Origin: Xanthomonas translucens pv. cerealis
GTDB lineage: Bacteria; Pseudomonadota; Gammaproteobacteria; Xanthomonadales; Xanthomonadaceae
Assembly: GCF_006838285.1 (NCBI RefSeq)
Contig: NZ_CP038228.1
Location: forward strand, 4,092,001-4,156,000
DNA length: 64,000 nucleotides
Reading direction: 5' to 3'
The notes below the pieces were generated by a model that saw nothing but the letters and a program-made list of their open reading frames with translations, was not told the DNA's origin and did no database searches. Below, piece by piece: positions 44,925 to 53,737 of the stretch; position 1 is the first letter of the stretch; every line of letters starts with the position of its first letter. Both the position numbers and the translations under genes were made by a program.

Positions 44925-47561
44925 ATGAACGATGCCTACCCGTCACAGCCCGAGGTCCCACAGCTACGCACCCTGCTGCTGACCGACCTGTGCGATTCGA
45001 TGGCGCTGGTAGAGCGGCTCGGCGACGCCAACGCCGCCGAGCTGTTCAAACTGCACGACGCGCTGGTGCTGGAACTGCAGCAACGCTGGCGCGGGCGCCT
45101 GATCGACCGTTCCGACGGCCTGCTGCTGCTGTTCGAGCGGCCGATCGACGGCCTCGGTTTCGCCCTGGACTACAACCGCGGCCTGCACGCGCTGGGCACG
45201 CAGCGCAAACTGGAACTGAACGTGCGCGCCGGCCTGCACGTCGGCGAAGTGCTGACCTGGCGCAACAGCGATGCCGCGGTGCAGGTCGGCGCCAAACCGC
45301 TGGAAGTGGAGGGCCTGGCCAAACCGACCGCGGCGCGGCTGATGACCCTGGCACGTCCCGGGCAGATCCTGCTGTCGGCGGTGGCCGAGTCGCTGACCCA
45401 CCGCGCCGCGCGCGAACTTGGCGAGCGCGGCGAGCGCCTGCTGTGGAAATCGCACGGCCGCTGGCGCTTCAAGGGCGTGCCGACGGTGCAGGAGATCTAC
45501 GAAGTCGGCGAGATCGGCAACACCCCCCTGCGCGCGCCGAAACCGACGCCGAAGGCATGGCGGGACATCCCGCTGTGGCGGCGGCCGGCCGCGCTGGTGG
45601 CGGAGGCGACGCTGACCTTGGGGGCGGTCGCCGCGCTGCTGTTCTTCGGCCGGCCGGAGCCGGCCATCGCGTTCGCCGAGCGCGACTGGGTCGTGGTCGG
45701 CGACCTGCGCAACCTCACTGGCAACGCGATGCTCGATGCTTCGCTCGACCAAGCGTTCCGGATCAGCCTGGAGCAATCGCGCTACGTCAACCTGCTCAGC
45801 GACCTCAAGGTGCGCGACACCCTGGGCCGGATGAAGCGTAGTCCGGACAGCAAGCTCGATCGCGCGGTCGCCTCGGAGATCGCGCTGCGTGACGGCGCGC
45901 GCGCCGTGATCCTGCCGACCGTCGCCGAAGTGGGCGGCCGCATCCGCGTCACCGTGGAATTGGTCGACCCGGCGACGCAAGCGACCGTGCATACCGAATC
46001 GCAGACCGGACGCGGGCTGGAGTCGGTGCTGGCGTCGGTGGATACGGTCAGCGGCCAGTTGCGGCAGCAGCTCGGCGAAGCCATCCAGTCGGTCGAGCAG
46101 GCATCCAAGCCGTTGCCGCAGGTCACGACATCCAATCTGGATGCGTTGCGTTCCTACGCATTGGGTCTGGAGGCGACGGGGCAGGGCAACTGGACGCAAG
46201 CGGAACAGCATTTCCGCGTGGCGATCGAGCTTGATCCGCAGTTCGCGCTGGCCTACGTCGGCATCGCCCGGGTGCTTGCAGCGACCTCCGACCGCGCTGC
46301 GGCGATGCCGTATCTGCAGAAGGCACAGCAATACGCATCGCGTCTGCCGGCACGCGACCGGCTCTATCTTGCGGCATGGGCGGACGAACTCCAGGACAGT
46401 CCGGCCGCCTTGGCAGGATGGGAGCAGTTGCTGCGCTTGTATCCGGACAGCTTCGCCGCACACGGCAATGCGTTCTGGCATCTGTTCCAGGCCAATCGGT
46501 TCGCCGACGCATTGCCGCATGCCGTCGCCGCCGACACCGGGCAGGATCCGTATCGGTCGATCGCCACCGACGACATCGGCCGCATCTATCTGGTGCAGGG
46601 AAAGTTGCAGCAGGCCAAGACACAGTTCACCCGGATTGCGCTGCAGGACAAGAGCGGACCCGGCCGGCGCCTGGCCAATGTGCTGGCGCTGCAGGGCAAG
46701 TATGCCGAGGCCGAGGCGCGGCTGCGCGCCATTCCCAAGAGCGACTATGCGAACGATGACATGGTGCCGCGCCTGGACCTGATCGCGCTGAAGCTGGACC
46801 AGGGCAAATGGGACCAGGTCGCCGCCGAACTCGGCGATGCGATCAAGGCCAGTCGCTCGGCCAACGACTTCACCCAGGCACAGTTCGGCTTCGTGCAGTT
46901 GTCGGTCCTGGCGTTGACGTTGCCGCCCGGCAAGGTGTTGCCGCGGCTGCGGCAATGGCAGAACGTCCAGCTGCAGATGCAACAGAGGGTGCTTCCGGGC
47001 GAGCCATACGCGGCCGATCGCGCCGCGCTCATTCTCGCCTCCGCCTATCTGGCGCAACGGCTGGGCGACGACGCGCTGTCGGCGCGCACGCTGAAGGTTG
47101 CAGGCCCGTGGGCGCAGACATCGGCGGATCCGGCACTGGGCAAGTTGCTGCGGGTCGTGCAGGCGGGTCAGCTCCGCTTGCGCGGCGAGTATGCGCAGGC
47201 GCTCGCGTTGCTGGCACCCCGCGATGACGATCTGCTGCAGTCGCGGGTGGCGCTATACCTCACCTTGCAGGCGGCGGGGGAGCATCGGCAGGCGCTGGTG
47301 CAGGCGGATTGGATCGGCGAACACCGAGGCCTCGCCTATGGCGAAGCCTCGGTATCGCAGTCGCTGCAGGCCTTGAATGTCGCCGATACGCGCATGGCTT
47401 CACGTTGGGCGGCGCAAACCCTGTCGCAGATGGACAGGGTCCCGGATGCGCAGCGGCGAATCGAAGCGCTGTTCGCCGCATGGCCCAGCGCCGCGATGCC
47501 GGCTTACTTGAGAGAGACGGTCGAGGCGACCTTGCCGGCTTCGAAAGCGAAAATGACGTGA
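44925..47561 (+). CDS. Nucleotidyl-cyclase-like/TPR membrane protein ('peptide modification system cyclase')
   Basis: An 878-residue protein. Residues ~14-200 form a class III nucleotidyl-cyclase fold: LTDLCDSMALVERLGD and RSDGLLLLF supply the two metal Asp positions, but in the later motif the usual Asn of VNxAaR is replaced (GLAKPTAARL), so catalysis is doubtful. One membrane helix lies near residues 223-243. Then comes a domain like those of TPR-linked CadC-type proteins (VVVGDLRNLTGN, LEQSRYVNLLSD), followed by ~450 residues of TPR-like helices. Families of this build accompany a modified-peptide precursor and a dehydrogenase in Xanthomonadaceae, as is the case here. ATG 44925 is chosen over an in-frame upstream ATG. 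Its 3' end overlaps the precursor gene by 58 bases. Confidence 0.85.
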   Translation: MNDAYPSQPEVPQLRTLLLTDLCDSMALVERLGDANAAELFKLHDALVLELQQRWRGRLIDRSDGLLLLFERPIDGLGFALDYNRGLHALGTQRKLELNVRAGLHVGEVLTWRNSDAAVQVGAKPLEVEGLAKPTAARLMTLARPGQILLSAVAESLTHRAARELGERGERLLWKSHGRWRFKGVPTVQEIYEVGEIGNTPLRAPKPTPKAWRDIPLWRRPAALVAEATLTLGAVAALLFFGRPEPAIAFAERDWVVVGDLRNLTGNAMLDASLDQAFRISLEQSRYVNLLSDLKVRDTLGRMKRSPDSKLDRAVASEIALRDGARAVILPTVAEVGGRIRVTVELVDPATQATVHTESQTGRGLESVLASVDTVSGQLRQQLGEAIQSVEQASKPLPQVTTSNLDALRSYALGLEATGQGNWTQAEQHFRVAIELDPQFALAYVGIARVLAATSDRAAAMPYLQKAQQYASRLPARDRLYLAAWADELQDSPAALAGWEQLLRLYPDSFAAHGNAFWHLFQANRFADALPHAVAADTGQDPYRSIATDDIGRIYLVQGKLQQAKTQFTRIALQDKSGPGRRLANVLALQGKYAEAEARLRAIPKSDYANDDMVPRLDLIALKLDQGKWDQVAAELGDAIKASRSANDFTQAQFGFVQLSVLALTLPPGKVLPRLRQWQNVQLQMQQRVLPGEPYAADRAALILASAYLAQRLGDDALSARTLKVAGPWAQTSADPALGKLLRVVQAGQLRLRGEYAQALALLAPRDDDLLQSRVALYLTLQAAGEHRQALVQADWIGEHRGLAYGEASVSQSLQALNVADTRMASRWAAQTLSQMDRVPDAQRRIEALFAAWPSAAMPAYLRETVEATLPASKAKMT

Positions 47562-47845
47562 TGGTTGCCGTCCACCGTCAGGTGGCTGACCAGTTCCTTG
47601 CGCGCCTTGGCGATTTCTTCTTTCGACGCCAGTTGCTGCGAGGTCATACAGTAGAACGGCGCGCCCTGCTTGGGCGGCTTCGGGTCCGCGGCCAGCGCCT
47701 GGTCGGCCGGCTTGTAGCCGAGACTGGCCAGGGCGGCGACCGGATTTTCCTGGAAGCTGGCGCGGAACGCGTCGTCGGTGCTCAGCAGCTCCAGCAGGCG
47801 GTCGGCGATGTCGGCAGGCAACGGATCGTGGCGGGCGGTATTCAT
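47504..47845 (-). CDS. Putative modified (RiPP) precursor peptide, NHLP-like
   Basis: A 113-residue peptide. The leader resembles the nitrile-hydratase-like family: LLSTDDAFRASFQENPVAALASLGY. A Lys/Pro-rich hinge (DPKPPKQGAPFY) leads to Cys66, the only cysteine, and then a core of ~45 residues (MTSQQLASKEEIAKARKELV; HHVIFAFEAGKVASTVSLK). Precursors of this type are the expected substrates of the adjacent dehydrogenase. It is transcribed convergently with, and overlaps, the end of the cyclase gene, and divergently from the dehydrogenase. ATG 47845 is used; an in-frame ATG at 47857 is possible. Neither has a strong ribosome site. The modification itself is not visible in sequence. Confidence 0.8.
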   Translation of the reverse strand: MNTARHDPLPADIADRLLELLSTDDAFRASFQENPVAALASLGYKPADQALAADPKPPKQGAPFYCMTSQQLASKEEIAKARKELVSHLTVDGNHHVIFAFEAGKVASTVSLK

Positions 47846-47950
47846 TAGGCGTGTCATCTCGCAGGGAAGAGCGGTATTGGGCACGAGGCGTAAGGCGCAA
47901 CCACTATATCCATCGGCATAATCGCCTACCAGTTGAATCGGTCTTTCCGC

Positions 47951-49138
47951 ATGCATGTGCGCCGCTGTTTCCATTTGTTCCTTGAGCCGCGCGAGGTCAG
48001 CCGCTTCGATATGGCCTCGTTGTTGGCAGGAGGCAACGGACTGCGGCGCGAGCGGCAATGGGTGGCCCTGGCGCCGCATCTGGAGCAGGAGCTGGAGGTC
48101 GATGCGCTGGAGCGCGAGCTGCTCGGCGCGCTCAGTGCGGGCGATTGGACCGATACGCAAGCATTGCCGTCGCATTGCACCGCCGCCGGCGCGCGCCTGC
48201 TCGAGGTCGGCCTGCTGCTGAGCGACGCCGACGATGCGCCGGGTGGCTTCGCCGAGCGCGATGCGACCATGCGCGAGGCCTATTGGTGGGGGCCGGCCGT
48301 GCTGGCGCACCGGTTCGGGCGCTGGCAAGGCAGCGACAGCGTCGTGGCGATGGAAGCCAATGGCCTGACCACCGCGGCGGGCCTGTGCGAGAAGCTCGGT
48401 CCACCGCCTGCTGAAGTGGGCGAGCGCGGCGCGGCAACCGCACGCCTGCCGCTGCCGCGCGCGCGCGCGGACGACTTCGATGCGCTGCTCGCGCGCCGCG
48501 CCACCTGCCGCAATTTCGATACCGCGCGGCCGTTGCCGCTGGTTGCATTCGCGCAGTTGATGCAGCGCGTGTTCGCGGCACGCGTCAGGGTCGAGGCCGA
48601 CGGTGTCGCCGCATTCCTGAAAAAGAACGCGCCCTCCGGCGGCGGCTTGCACGCCACCGAGGCCTATCTGATCGTGCAGCGCGTGCACGGCCTCGCGCCG
48701 GGCGTGTATCACTATCACCCGGTCGATCACGCCTTGGAACCGTTGCCGGCCCCGGACATCGCGCTGGACGTGCTGGCACGGACCGCCGTGGCCGGTCAGC
48801 ATTGGTTCGCCGATGCGCCGGTGCTGGTGGTGATGGCGCCGCGGTACGCGCGCATGTACTGGAAATATCGGCATCATCCCAAGGCCTATCGAGCCTTGCT
48901 GCTGGATATCGGGCACCTGTCGCAGTTGCTGTACTTGTGCGCGACGCAGGCGCAGTGGGGCGCGTTCGTGACCTCGGCGATCAACGAAGTGGACATCGAG
49001 CAGGCATTCGGCATGGACCCGTTACGCGAAGGGCCGCTGGTGGTCTGCGGCTTCGGTTGGCGGGCGCCTGCATTGACCACCGCGGAGTTCGATCCGGCCG
49101 GCGCGGTATGGCAGGCCAGCGTCTCCCGATCGCCCTGA
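47951..49138 (+). CDS. SagB-type peptide maturation dehydrogenase
   Basis: A 395-residue protein. The N-terminal ~160 residues (RRCFHLFLEPREVSRFD) are a substrate-recognition-like domain. The C-terminal ~220 residues are a nitroreductase/SagB-like FMN domain with LLARRATCRNF, PSGGGLHATEAYLIV, GVYHYHPVDHALEPL, LDIGHLSQLLYLCA and GMDPLREGPLVVCGFG. SagB-type enzymes oxidise azolines to azoles in RiPPs; this subgroup occurs with the precursor and cyclase-like genes found here. ATG 47951 starts at the conserved N-terminus; the ~100 bases to the precursor start should hold a divergent promoter. Confidence 0.85.
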   Translation: MHVRRCFHLFLEPREVSRFDMASLLAGGNGLRRERQWVALAPHLEQELEVDALERELLGALSAGDWTDTQALPSHCTAAGARLLEVGLLLSDADDAPGGFAERDATMREAYWWGPAVLAHRFGRWQGSDSVVAMEANGLTTAAGLCEKLGPPPAEVGERGAATARLPLPRARADDFDALLARRATCRNFDTARPLPLVAFAQLMQRVFAARVRVEADGVAAFLKKNAPSGGGLHATEAYLIVQRVHGLAPGVYHYHPVDHALEPLPAPDIALDVLARTAVAGQHWFADAPVLVVMAPRYARMYWKYRHHPKAYRALLLDIGHLSQLLYLCATQAQWGAFVTSAINEVDIEQAFGMDPLREGPLVVCGFGWRAPALTTAEFDPAGAVWQASVSRSP

Positions 49139-49252
49139 CGAGAGCGCGCGCTGGCATGAGGCATTTCCCATCAGAGCCAGCGAGCATGGCCGCCGCACTG
49201 GTGCTGCGCCCCTGCAGCTGCGGTTCCGTCCGCGGTTAGTCGCTGCCTGCGC

Positions 49253-50068
49253 TCAGTGCGCCTGACTGTGCGTCGCTGTGGTTGCGGCCACGATCGCTTC
49301 GTCGGATGCAGCCGGCTTGGTTGGCTTGCCGTTATGTTCGAGCAGGTCCAAACGCTTGCCGCCAGGCAACCGGTAGTCCAGTTGCTGCTCCAACGCATCG
49401 AGTGCCGCGACCTGCGTGCACAGCGCGTTGGCCCTTGCTTCCAGCGCCTTGCCACGCGCGTCCATGCGCCGCTCCATATCCTTCTCCATCGCGTCGGTGC
49501 GTTTCTCTATGTCGTCGGCGCGACCGGTGAACACCGCGAACATCACCCCGCGGGTCAGCGCGCCGGCCATTTCCTCGGCCGCGGCGCTGACGTCGGCCTC
49601 GAACGCCTTGTCGAACGGGTCCTTCTGCCATTGGCCCTTGCCCAGGGTGCGGTCCAGGTGGGCGAGGGCGGCGTCGCGGTGCCGCTCGATCTTGCGTGCC
49701 TTGCTGCGGCTGCCGGTGATCGCTTCGACTACACCGCCGAAGGCATCGAAGGTGATGCCGACCACTTCGCGGGCGACGCTGGCCACTTCGGGCATCAGCG
49801 CCTGCGCGCCCTGTTCCATCTGCCGCACGCGCTGCGCATCGGTATTGCTGAGCGGCTGGGCGAGGCCGTTCACCTGCAGGTGGCCCTCATGCAGGAACAC
49901 GGTCTTCGGCGTGCCGGCACTGCGGGTCAGGGCGACGCCGGTCCGGTCGACGATGACGTCGTAGGGCGTGGAGAAACCGCATTGCTGCGAGGAGAGTTGC
50001 GGGCCGGCGGCGGCGCTGGCGGCGGCTCCGAGCAGGGAGAGCGTGCACATGGAGAGCAGCAGGCGCAT
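49253..50068 (-). CDS. DUF2884 family exported protein
   Basis: A 271-residue protein with signal peptide RLLLSMCTLSLLGAAASAAA and a single mature Cys early (QQCGF). It then has a strand-rich part (YDVIVDRTGVALTR, VFLHEGHLQVNG) and a long helical/coiled region (EKRTDAMEKDMERRMDARGK), as in DUF2884/YggN proteins. The function is not established. ATG 50068. No operon partner is evident. Confidence 0.82.
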   Translation of the reverse strand: MRLLLSMCTLSLLGAAASAAAGPQLSSQQCGFSTPYDVIVDRTGVALTRSAGTPKTVFLHEGHLQVNGLAQPLSNTDAQRVRQMEQGAQALMPEVASVAREVVGITFDAFGGVVEAITGSRSKARKIERHRDAALAHLDRTLGKGQWQKDPFDKAFEADVSAAAEEMAGALTRGVMFAVFTGRADDIEKRTDAMEKDMERRMDARGKALEARANALCTQVAALDALEQQLDYRLPGGKRLDLLEHNGKPTKPAASDEAIVAATTATHSQAH

Positions 50069-50202
50069 GGCGGCGGTTCCTTTGGCGATGACCGCAGCAT
50101 CGGTGCTGGGCCGCACCCTGTCGTCTGCGGGAAGTCAGGGTGCGGGAAGTCATGCCCGCACCGCGGCGCACCGGCATGCCCGCGTGGATCCAGCCCGGAT
50201 CC

Positions 50203-50604
50203 TCAGGCATCTTCCAGTACTGGAGAAGCGGGCGTTGCGCCCCGGTGACGGGATCGCTGGGTAGGAACGGCAGCTGGGCGATGCGTCGGGTCATCTCGGT
50301 GCCGGGCGCCTGCCGGCAGCAGCAAGGCGTCGCCGGTCGCCAGCGTGGTGTCGGTGCCGCCTGGGCCGCCGATGACCAGCCGCGCGCTGCCGCTGGCCAC
50401 GTCAAGCACCTCGTGCGCAGTGGAATGGTGGTGATAATCGTAGATGCCATCGCGCCACTGCGGTGGCCAGCCGTGGGCGGCGAAGCGGCGTTCGAAGCCG
50501 GCGGCATCGCCATCGCCTTCCTCCTGGCGGTACAGCAGGACCGGCAGGAACGGATGGTTGGGGACCCAGGCGTGCGGTGGCATCAGCCAGTGTTGCAGAG
50601 GCAT
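50203..50604 (-). pseudogene. Broken YjlB-like cupin gene
   Basis: From ATG 50604 the frame gives WVPNHPFLPVLLYRQ, YDYHHHSTAHEVLDVASGSARL (cupin metal His/Glu region), TTLATGDALLLPAGARHR. It then continues with unrelated sequence to a stop at 50203. In the other frame the typical ending AQLPFLPSDPVTGAQRPLLQYWK is found just downstream (about 50215-50285). Some 35 codons that lie between these blocks in the family (GDFLVVGAYP region) are missing. So a deletion with frameshift has removed part of the barrel; the gene is probably inactive. Confidence 0.68.
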
Positions 50605-50822
50605 CGGCGAATCCTCGCAGCCATGGTGCGCCGGGCAGCGTGCAGCCCGCTACGGGGCATGCTAACAAGGCCGCGTGGTCGTGGCGTCATGGCACGCTGC
50701 GGCGGCGTCAACAGCGTTGCGCTGCATTTGCTCCCGCATCGACCGGCACGGAAACACGAACGCCATTCGCTGACCTGCACACGGCAGCGCAGGCGCTGTC
50801 GCCAGCGCTGCCGCTGTGCGCC

Positions 50823-52445
50823 TCAATGCAGCGGTGCCGCGCCTGCGTCGGTACGATGATGCGTGCCCAGGTCCCCGACCATGGCCGCGCTGGCCGCATT
50901 CAGTCCGATCACCTGCACCTGCGCGCCATGGCGGCGGAACTTCAGTACCACCTTGTCCAGCGCGCCGATCGCGCTGATGTCCCACAGGTGCGCCTGCGAC
51001 AGGTCGAGGGTGACCCGCGCCGGCGCGTGCGCATAGTCGAACGCGGCGGTGAAGCTGCCGGCCGAGGCGAAGAACAGCTGGCCGCCGATGCGGTAGGTGT
51101 GGCCGCCATCGGCGTCCTCGGTCTTGCCGATGTCCAGCATGCGTCCGACCTTGCGCGCGAAGAACAGCGCCGACAGCAGCACGCCGGTCAGCACGCCGCG
51201 CGCCAGGTCGTGGGTGGCCACGGTCACCACCACGGTGGCGAGCATCACCACGCTGGAGCTCTTCGGATGCGTGCGCAGCTGCGCCAGCGAGCGCCAGCTG
51301 AAGGTGCCGATCGAGACCATGATCATCACCGCCACCAGCGCGGCCATCGGGATCTGCCGCACCCACGGGCCGGCGAACACCACCAGCATCAGCAGCACGC
51401 TGCCGGCGACCAGCGCCGACAGGCGGCCGCGGCCGCCGGACTTCACGTTGATCACCGACTGCCCGATCATCGCGCAGCCGGCCATGCCGCCGATCAGCCC
51501 GCTGGCGATGTTGGCGGTGCCCTGGCCGATGCATTCGCGGTTCTTGCCGCTGGGGGTGTCGGTCATGTCGTCGACGATCTGCGCGGTCATCATCGATTCG
51601 AGCAGGCCGACCACCGCCATCGTCGCCGACACCGGGAACACGATCTTCAGCGTCTCCAACGTCCATGGCACGTCCGGCAGCAGGAACGTCGGCAGGCTGT
51701 TGGGCAACTGGCCCTTGTCGCCGACGGTGGGCACCGCGATGCCGAAATACAGCGCTATGCCTGTCAGCAGCACGATCGCCACCAGCGGCGGCGGCAATGC
51801 GAGCGTGCGCGTCCAGCGATGGCCGAGCAGCAGCGCGGCGGCACCGATCGCCGCCACCGCGTACAGCGCACGCGCATCGAGGCTGCCGGCGGTCAGCGCG
51901 GCGCCGAGCAGCAGCAGCCACAGGCCGAGTCCGGCAAAGGTGCGTTGCGCCAGCCACGGCAGGCCGTAGATCACCAGCAGGCCCAGCGCCACCAGCGGGT
52001 AGACCAGCGCGGGCACGCCGATCAGTTCCGGCAGCTGCGCCATGAAGATCAGGATCGCCAAGGCGTTGACGAAACCGGTGATCACCGAGCGCGACACGAA
52101 ACGCATCAGCGCGCCGAGCTTGAGCAGGCCGGCACCGATCTGCAGCACGCCAGTCAGCAGCGTCGCCGCCAGCAGATACTGCAAGCCATGTTCCTTGACC
52201 AGGCCGACCATCAGCAGCGCCATCGCGCCGGTGGCGGCGGAGATCATGCCTGGCCGGCCGCCGACGCAGGCGATCACCACGCAGATGCAGAACGAGGCAT
52301 ACAGCCCGACCTTGGGATCGACTCCGGCGATGATGGAGAAGGCGATGGCTTCGGGGATCAGCGCCAGCGCCACGACCAAACCGGCGAGCACGTCGCCACG
52401 GATGTTGCCGAACCATTGCTGGCGCAGCGGGGGATAGAGATTCAC
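50823..52445 (-). CDS. SulP-family anion permease with STAS domain
   Basis: A 540-residue inner-membrane transporter. About ten to twelve hydrophobic segments span residues 15-420, with SulP motifs [38 protein letters not shown] and [23 protein letters not shown] cytoplasmic STAS domain (~residues 445-540) carries [20 protein letters not shown]. Substrates in the family include sulfate and bicarbonate; which applies here is not readable. GTG 52445 is preferred because AGGAG lies ten bases upstream; an in-frame ATG at 52511 would add a charged leader. Confidence 0.88.
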   Translation of the reverse strand: MNLYPPLRQQWFGNIRGDVLAGLVVALALIPEAIAFSIIAGVDPKVGLYASFCICVVIACVGGRPGMISAATGAMALLMVGLVKEHGLQYLLAATLLTGVLQIGAGLLKLGALMRFVSRSVITGFVNALAILIFMAQLPELIGVPALVYPLVALGLLVIYGLPWLAQRTFAGLGLWLLLLGAALTAGSLDARALYAVAAIGAAALLLGHRWTRTLALPPPLVAIVLLTGIALYFGIAVPTVGDKGQLPNSLPTFLLPDVPWTLETLKIVFPVSATMAVVGLLESMMTAQIVDDMTDTPSGKNRECIGQGTANIASGLIGGMAGCAMIGQSVINVKSGGRGRLSALVAGSVLLMLVVFAGPWVRQIPMAALVAVMIMVSIGTFSWRSLAQLRTHPKSSSVVMLATVVVTVATHDLARGVLTGVLLSALFFARKVGRMLDIGKTEDADGGHTYRIGGQLFFASAGSFTAAFDYAHAPARVTLDLSQAHLWDISAIGALDKVVLKFRRHGAQVQVIGLNAASAAMVGDLGTHHRTDAGAAPLH

Positions 52446-52894
52446 GAGAAAAACGCTCCTGACGCCGCGCCCGTCGCGGGGCGGCGCTACACGAATGGAA
52501 AGCCAGAACACACCGGGCGTCCCGCAAGGGGACAGCGTGGAAAGCGCGGCGCGGGTGTCAGGGTGGCGTCATGTCGTGGCGTGGAGAGCTATTGAAGCGC
52601 GTGCGCGGCGATGCGCTGCGTGTCGCGCCAGTATAGAACATCGCGCCTACGCCGGTCTTGCGTTGCTTCGCACTTGTGCGTGCTGCGGGGGATGCAGCGC
52701 TGCAGGTCGGCATGCGGCCTAGTGGCGCGGAACAAGCTACTGTCCGATGCGGCTGCTCGCAGCCGATCGCCTGCCTGCCCAGGCCGAATCACCGAACGCG
52801 CCGTCCCACTGCCGGAGAGGCTGCGGCTCACAATCTCCTCACTATTTGCGCGCAGAATGTGGCAAGCAGATTGCGCGACGTGGAGCGCCAGCGA
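52446..52894. other. Intergenic region between SulP and the next gene
   Basis: About 450 bases between divergent genes. I see no convincing gene, repeat or terminator. It presumably holds both promoters; a TATAGAA stretch near 52633 could be a -10 box but has no clear -35 partner. Confidence 0.5.
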
Positions 52895-53347
52895 ATGAAC
52901 GACTTACGCATCGACCATGTCGACGCTGCCTTGTCCGCGCTGGACCAGGCCGATCCGCAACGCAAAGCGGCGTTGTGGCAGTGGGCGTATCTGGAAATGC
53001 TGCACGAGACCCTGAGCGCGATGCATCAGCTGTCGCACCGGGTCGGCGTGGCCGAGCTGGTCGCCGATGCCTGGCTGGCGCCGGTGGACGTGATCGCACC
53101 GGAGCAATCGTTCCTGGACCGTGCGACGCTGGCCGACCCGCGTGTGCAGGCCTTCGCGCTGGCGCTGGCCGAGGCGTCTTCGCGCCAGTCGCGTGCCGAG
53201 CTATGGCGCAGCGGCTATGCCAGCGCGGTGCAGGCCACGCTGCAGGGCATGCAGGCGCTGGCCGGCAAGCACCGGATCGATGCGCAGGTGGCTGCGCGCT
53301 GGTTGTCGGCCGGAGCCGACGCCCCAAAATCTGCAGTGCGGGCGTAG
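52895..53347 (+). CDS. Conserved hypothetical protein
   Basis: A 150-residue, Ala-rich, fully helical protein without signal or membrane segments. ATG 52895 has GGAG upstream. Notable stretches are LWQWAYLEMLHETLSAMHQLSHRVG and a second similar half (LWRSGYASAVQATLQGMQALAGKHR), suggesting an internal duplication of a ~75-residue helical unit. No family is recognised and no function is proposed. Confidence 0.7.
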   Translation: MNDLRIDHVDAALSALDQADPQRKAALWQWAYLEMLHETLSAMHQLSHRVGVAELVADAWLAPVDVIAPEQSFLDRATLADPRVQAFALALAEASSRQSRAELWRSGYASAVQATLQGMQALAGKHRIDAQVAARWLSAGADAPKSAVRA

Positions 53348-53505
53348 GCGGGTGGCCTACGGCACGTAGAGGGCCACCATGCCCGGCGGAGGCTGCATAT
53401 CGGCGCCGCCGCGCCGCGCTGCCAGCCTCGTTGCCGCCGCGTCGCTGACGCGCCCGCCACGCTGCGTTCACCCATCCGCAACGCGGCGGCGGACAGCCTG
53501 GGCGT

Positions 53506-53706
53506 ATGGCCGTCCCCTCCCGCCATTCCGCGCCGCCGTCCGCTTCGCCGCCGCGCCGTGCGCACCCGGCACTCGCCGCAGCAGCGGGTACCTCGGAAGC
53601 CGGCACCTGGTGGCGGCAACTGCGCGCCGCCGTGCCGCGCTGGCTACTCGCCGTGGCGGCGTTGCTTGTGCTGGGTCTGTTGCTGTACGGGTATGTTCGT
53701 GCTTGA
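53506..53706 (+). CDS. Possible small single-pass membrane protein
   Basis: A 66-residue ORF with a Pro/Ser/Arg-rich N-terminus and one clear C-terminal membrane helix (WLLAVAALLVLGLLLYGYV). It lies 31 bases before the DUF3182 gene on the same strand. Codon use looks natural, but no homology is recognised and no strong ribosome site is seen, so it may not be expressed. Confidence 0.45.
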   Translation: MAVPSRHSAPPSASPPRRAHPALAAAAGTSEAGTWWRQLRAAVPRWLLAVAALLVLGLLLYGYVRA

Positions 53707-53737
53707 CCTGCTGTCCTCCTCGAACGGAGTTCCGCGC

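Noticed and set aside
50463..52595. A 710-codon plus-strand open frame
   Set aside because: It lies antisense to the SulP transporter and is His/Gln/Arg-rich, as expected for a shadow of a membrane protein gene.
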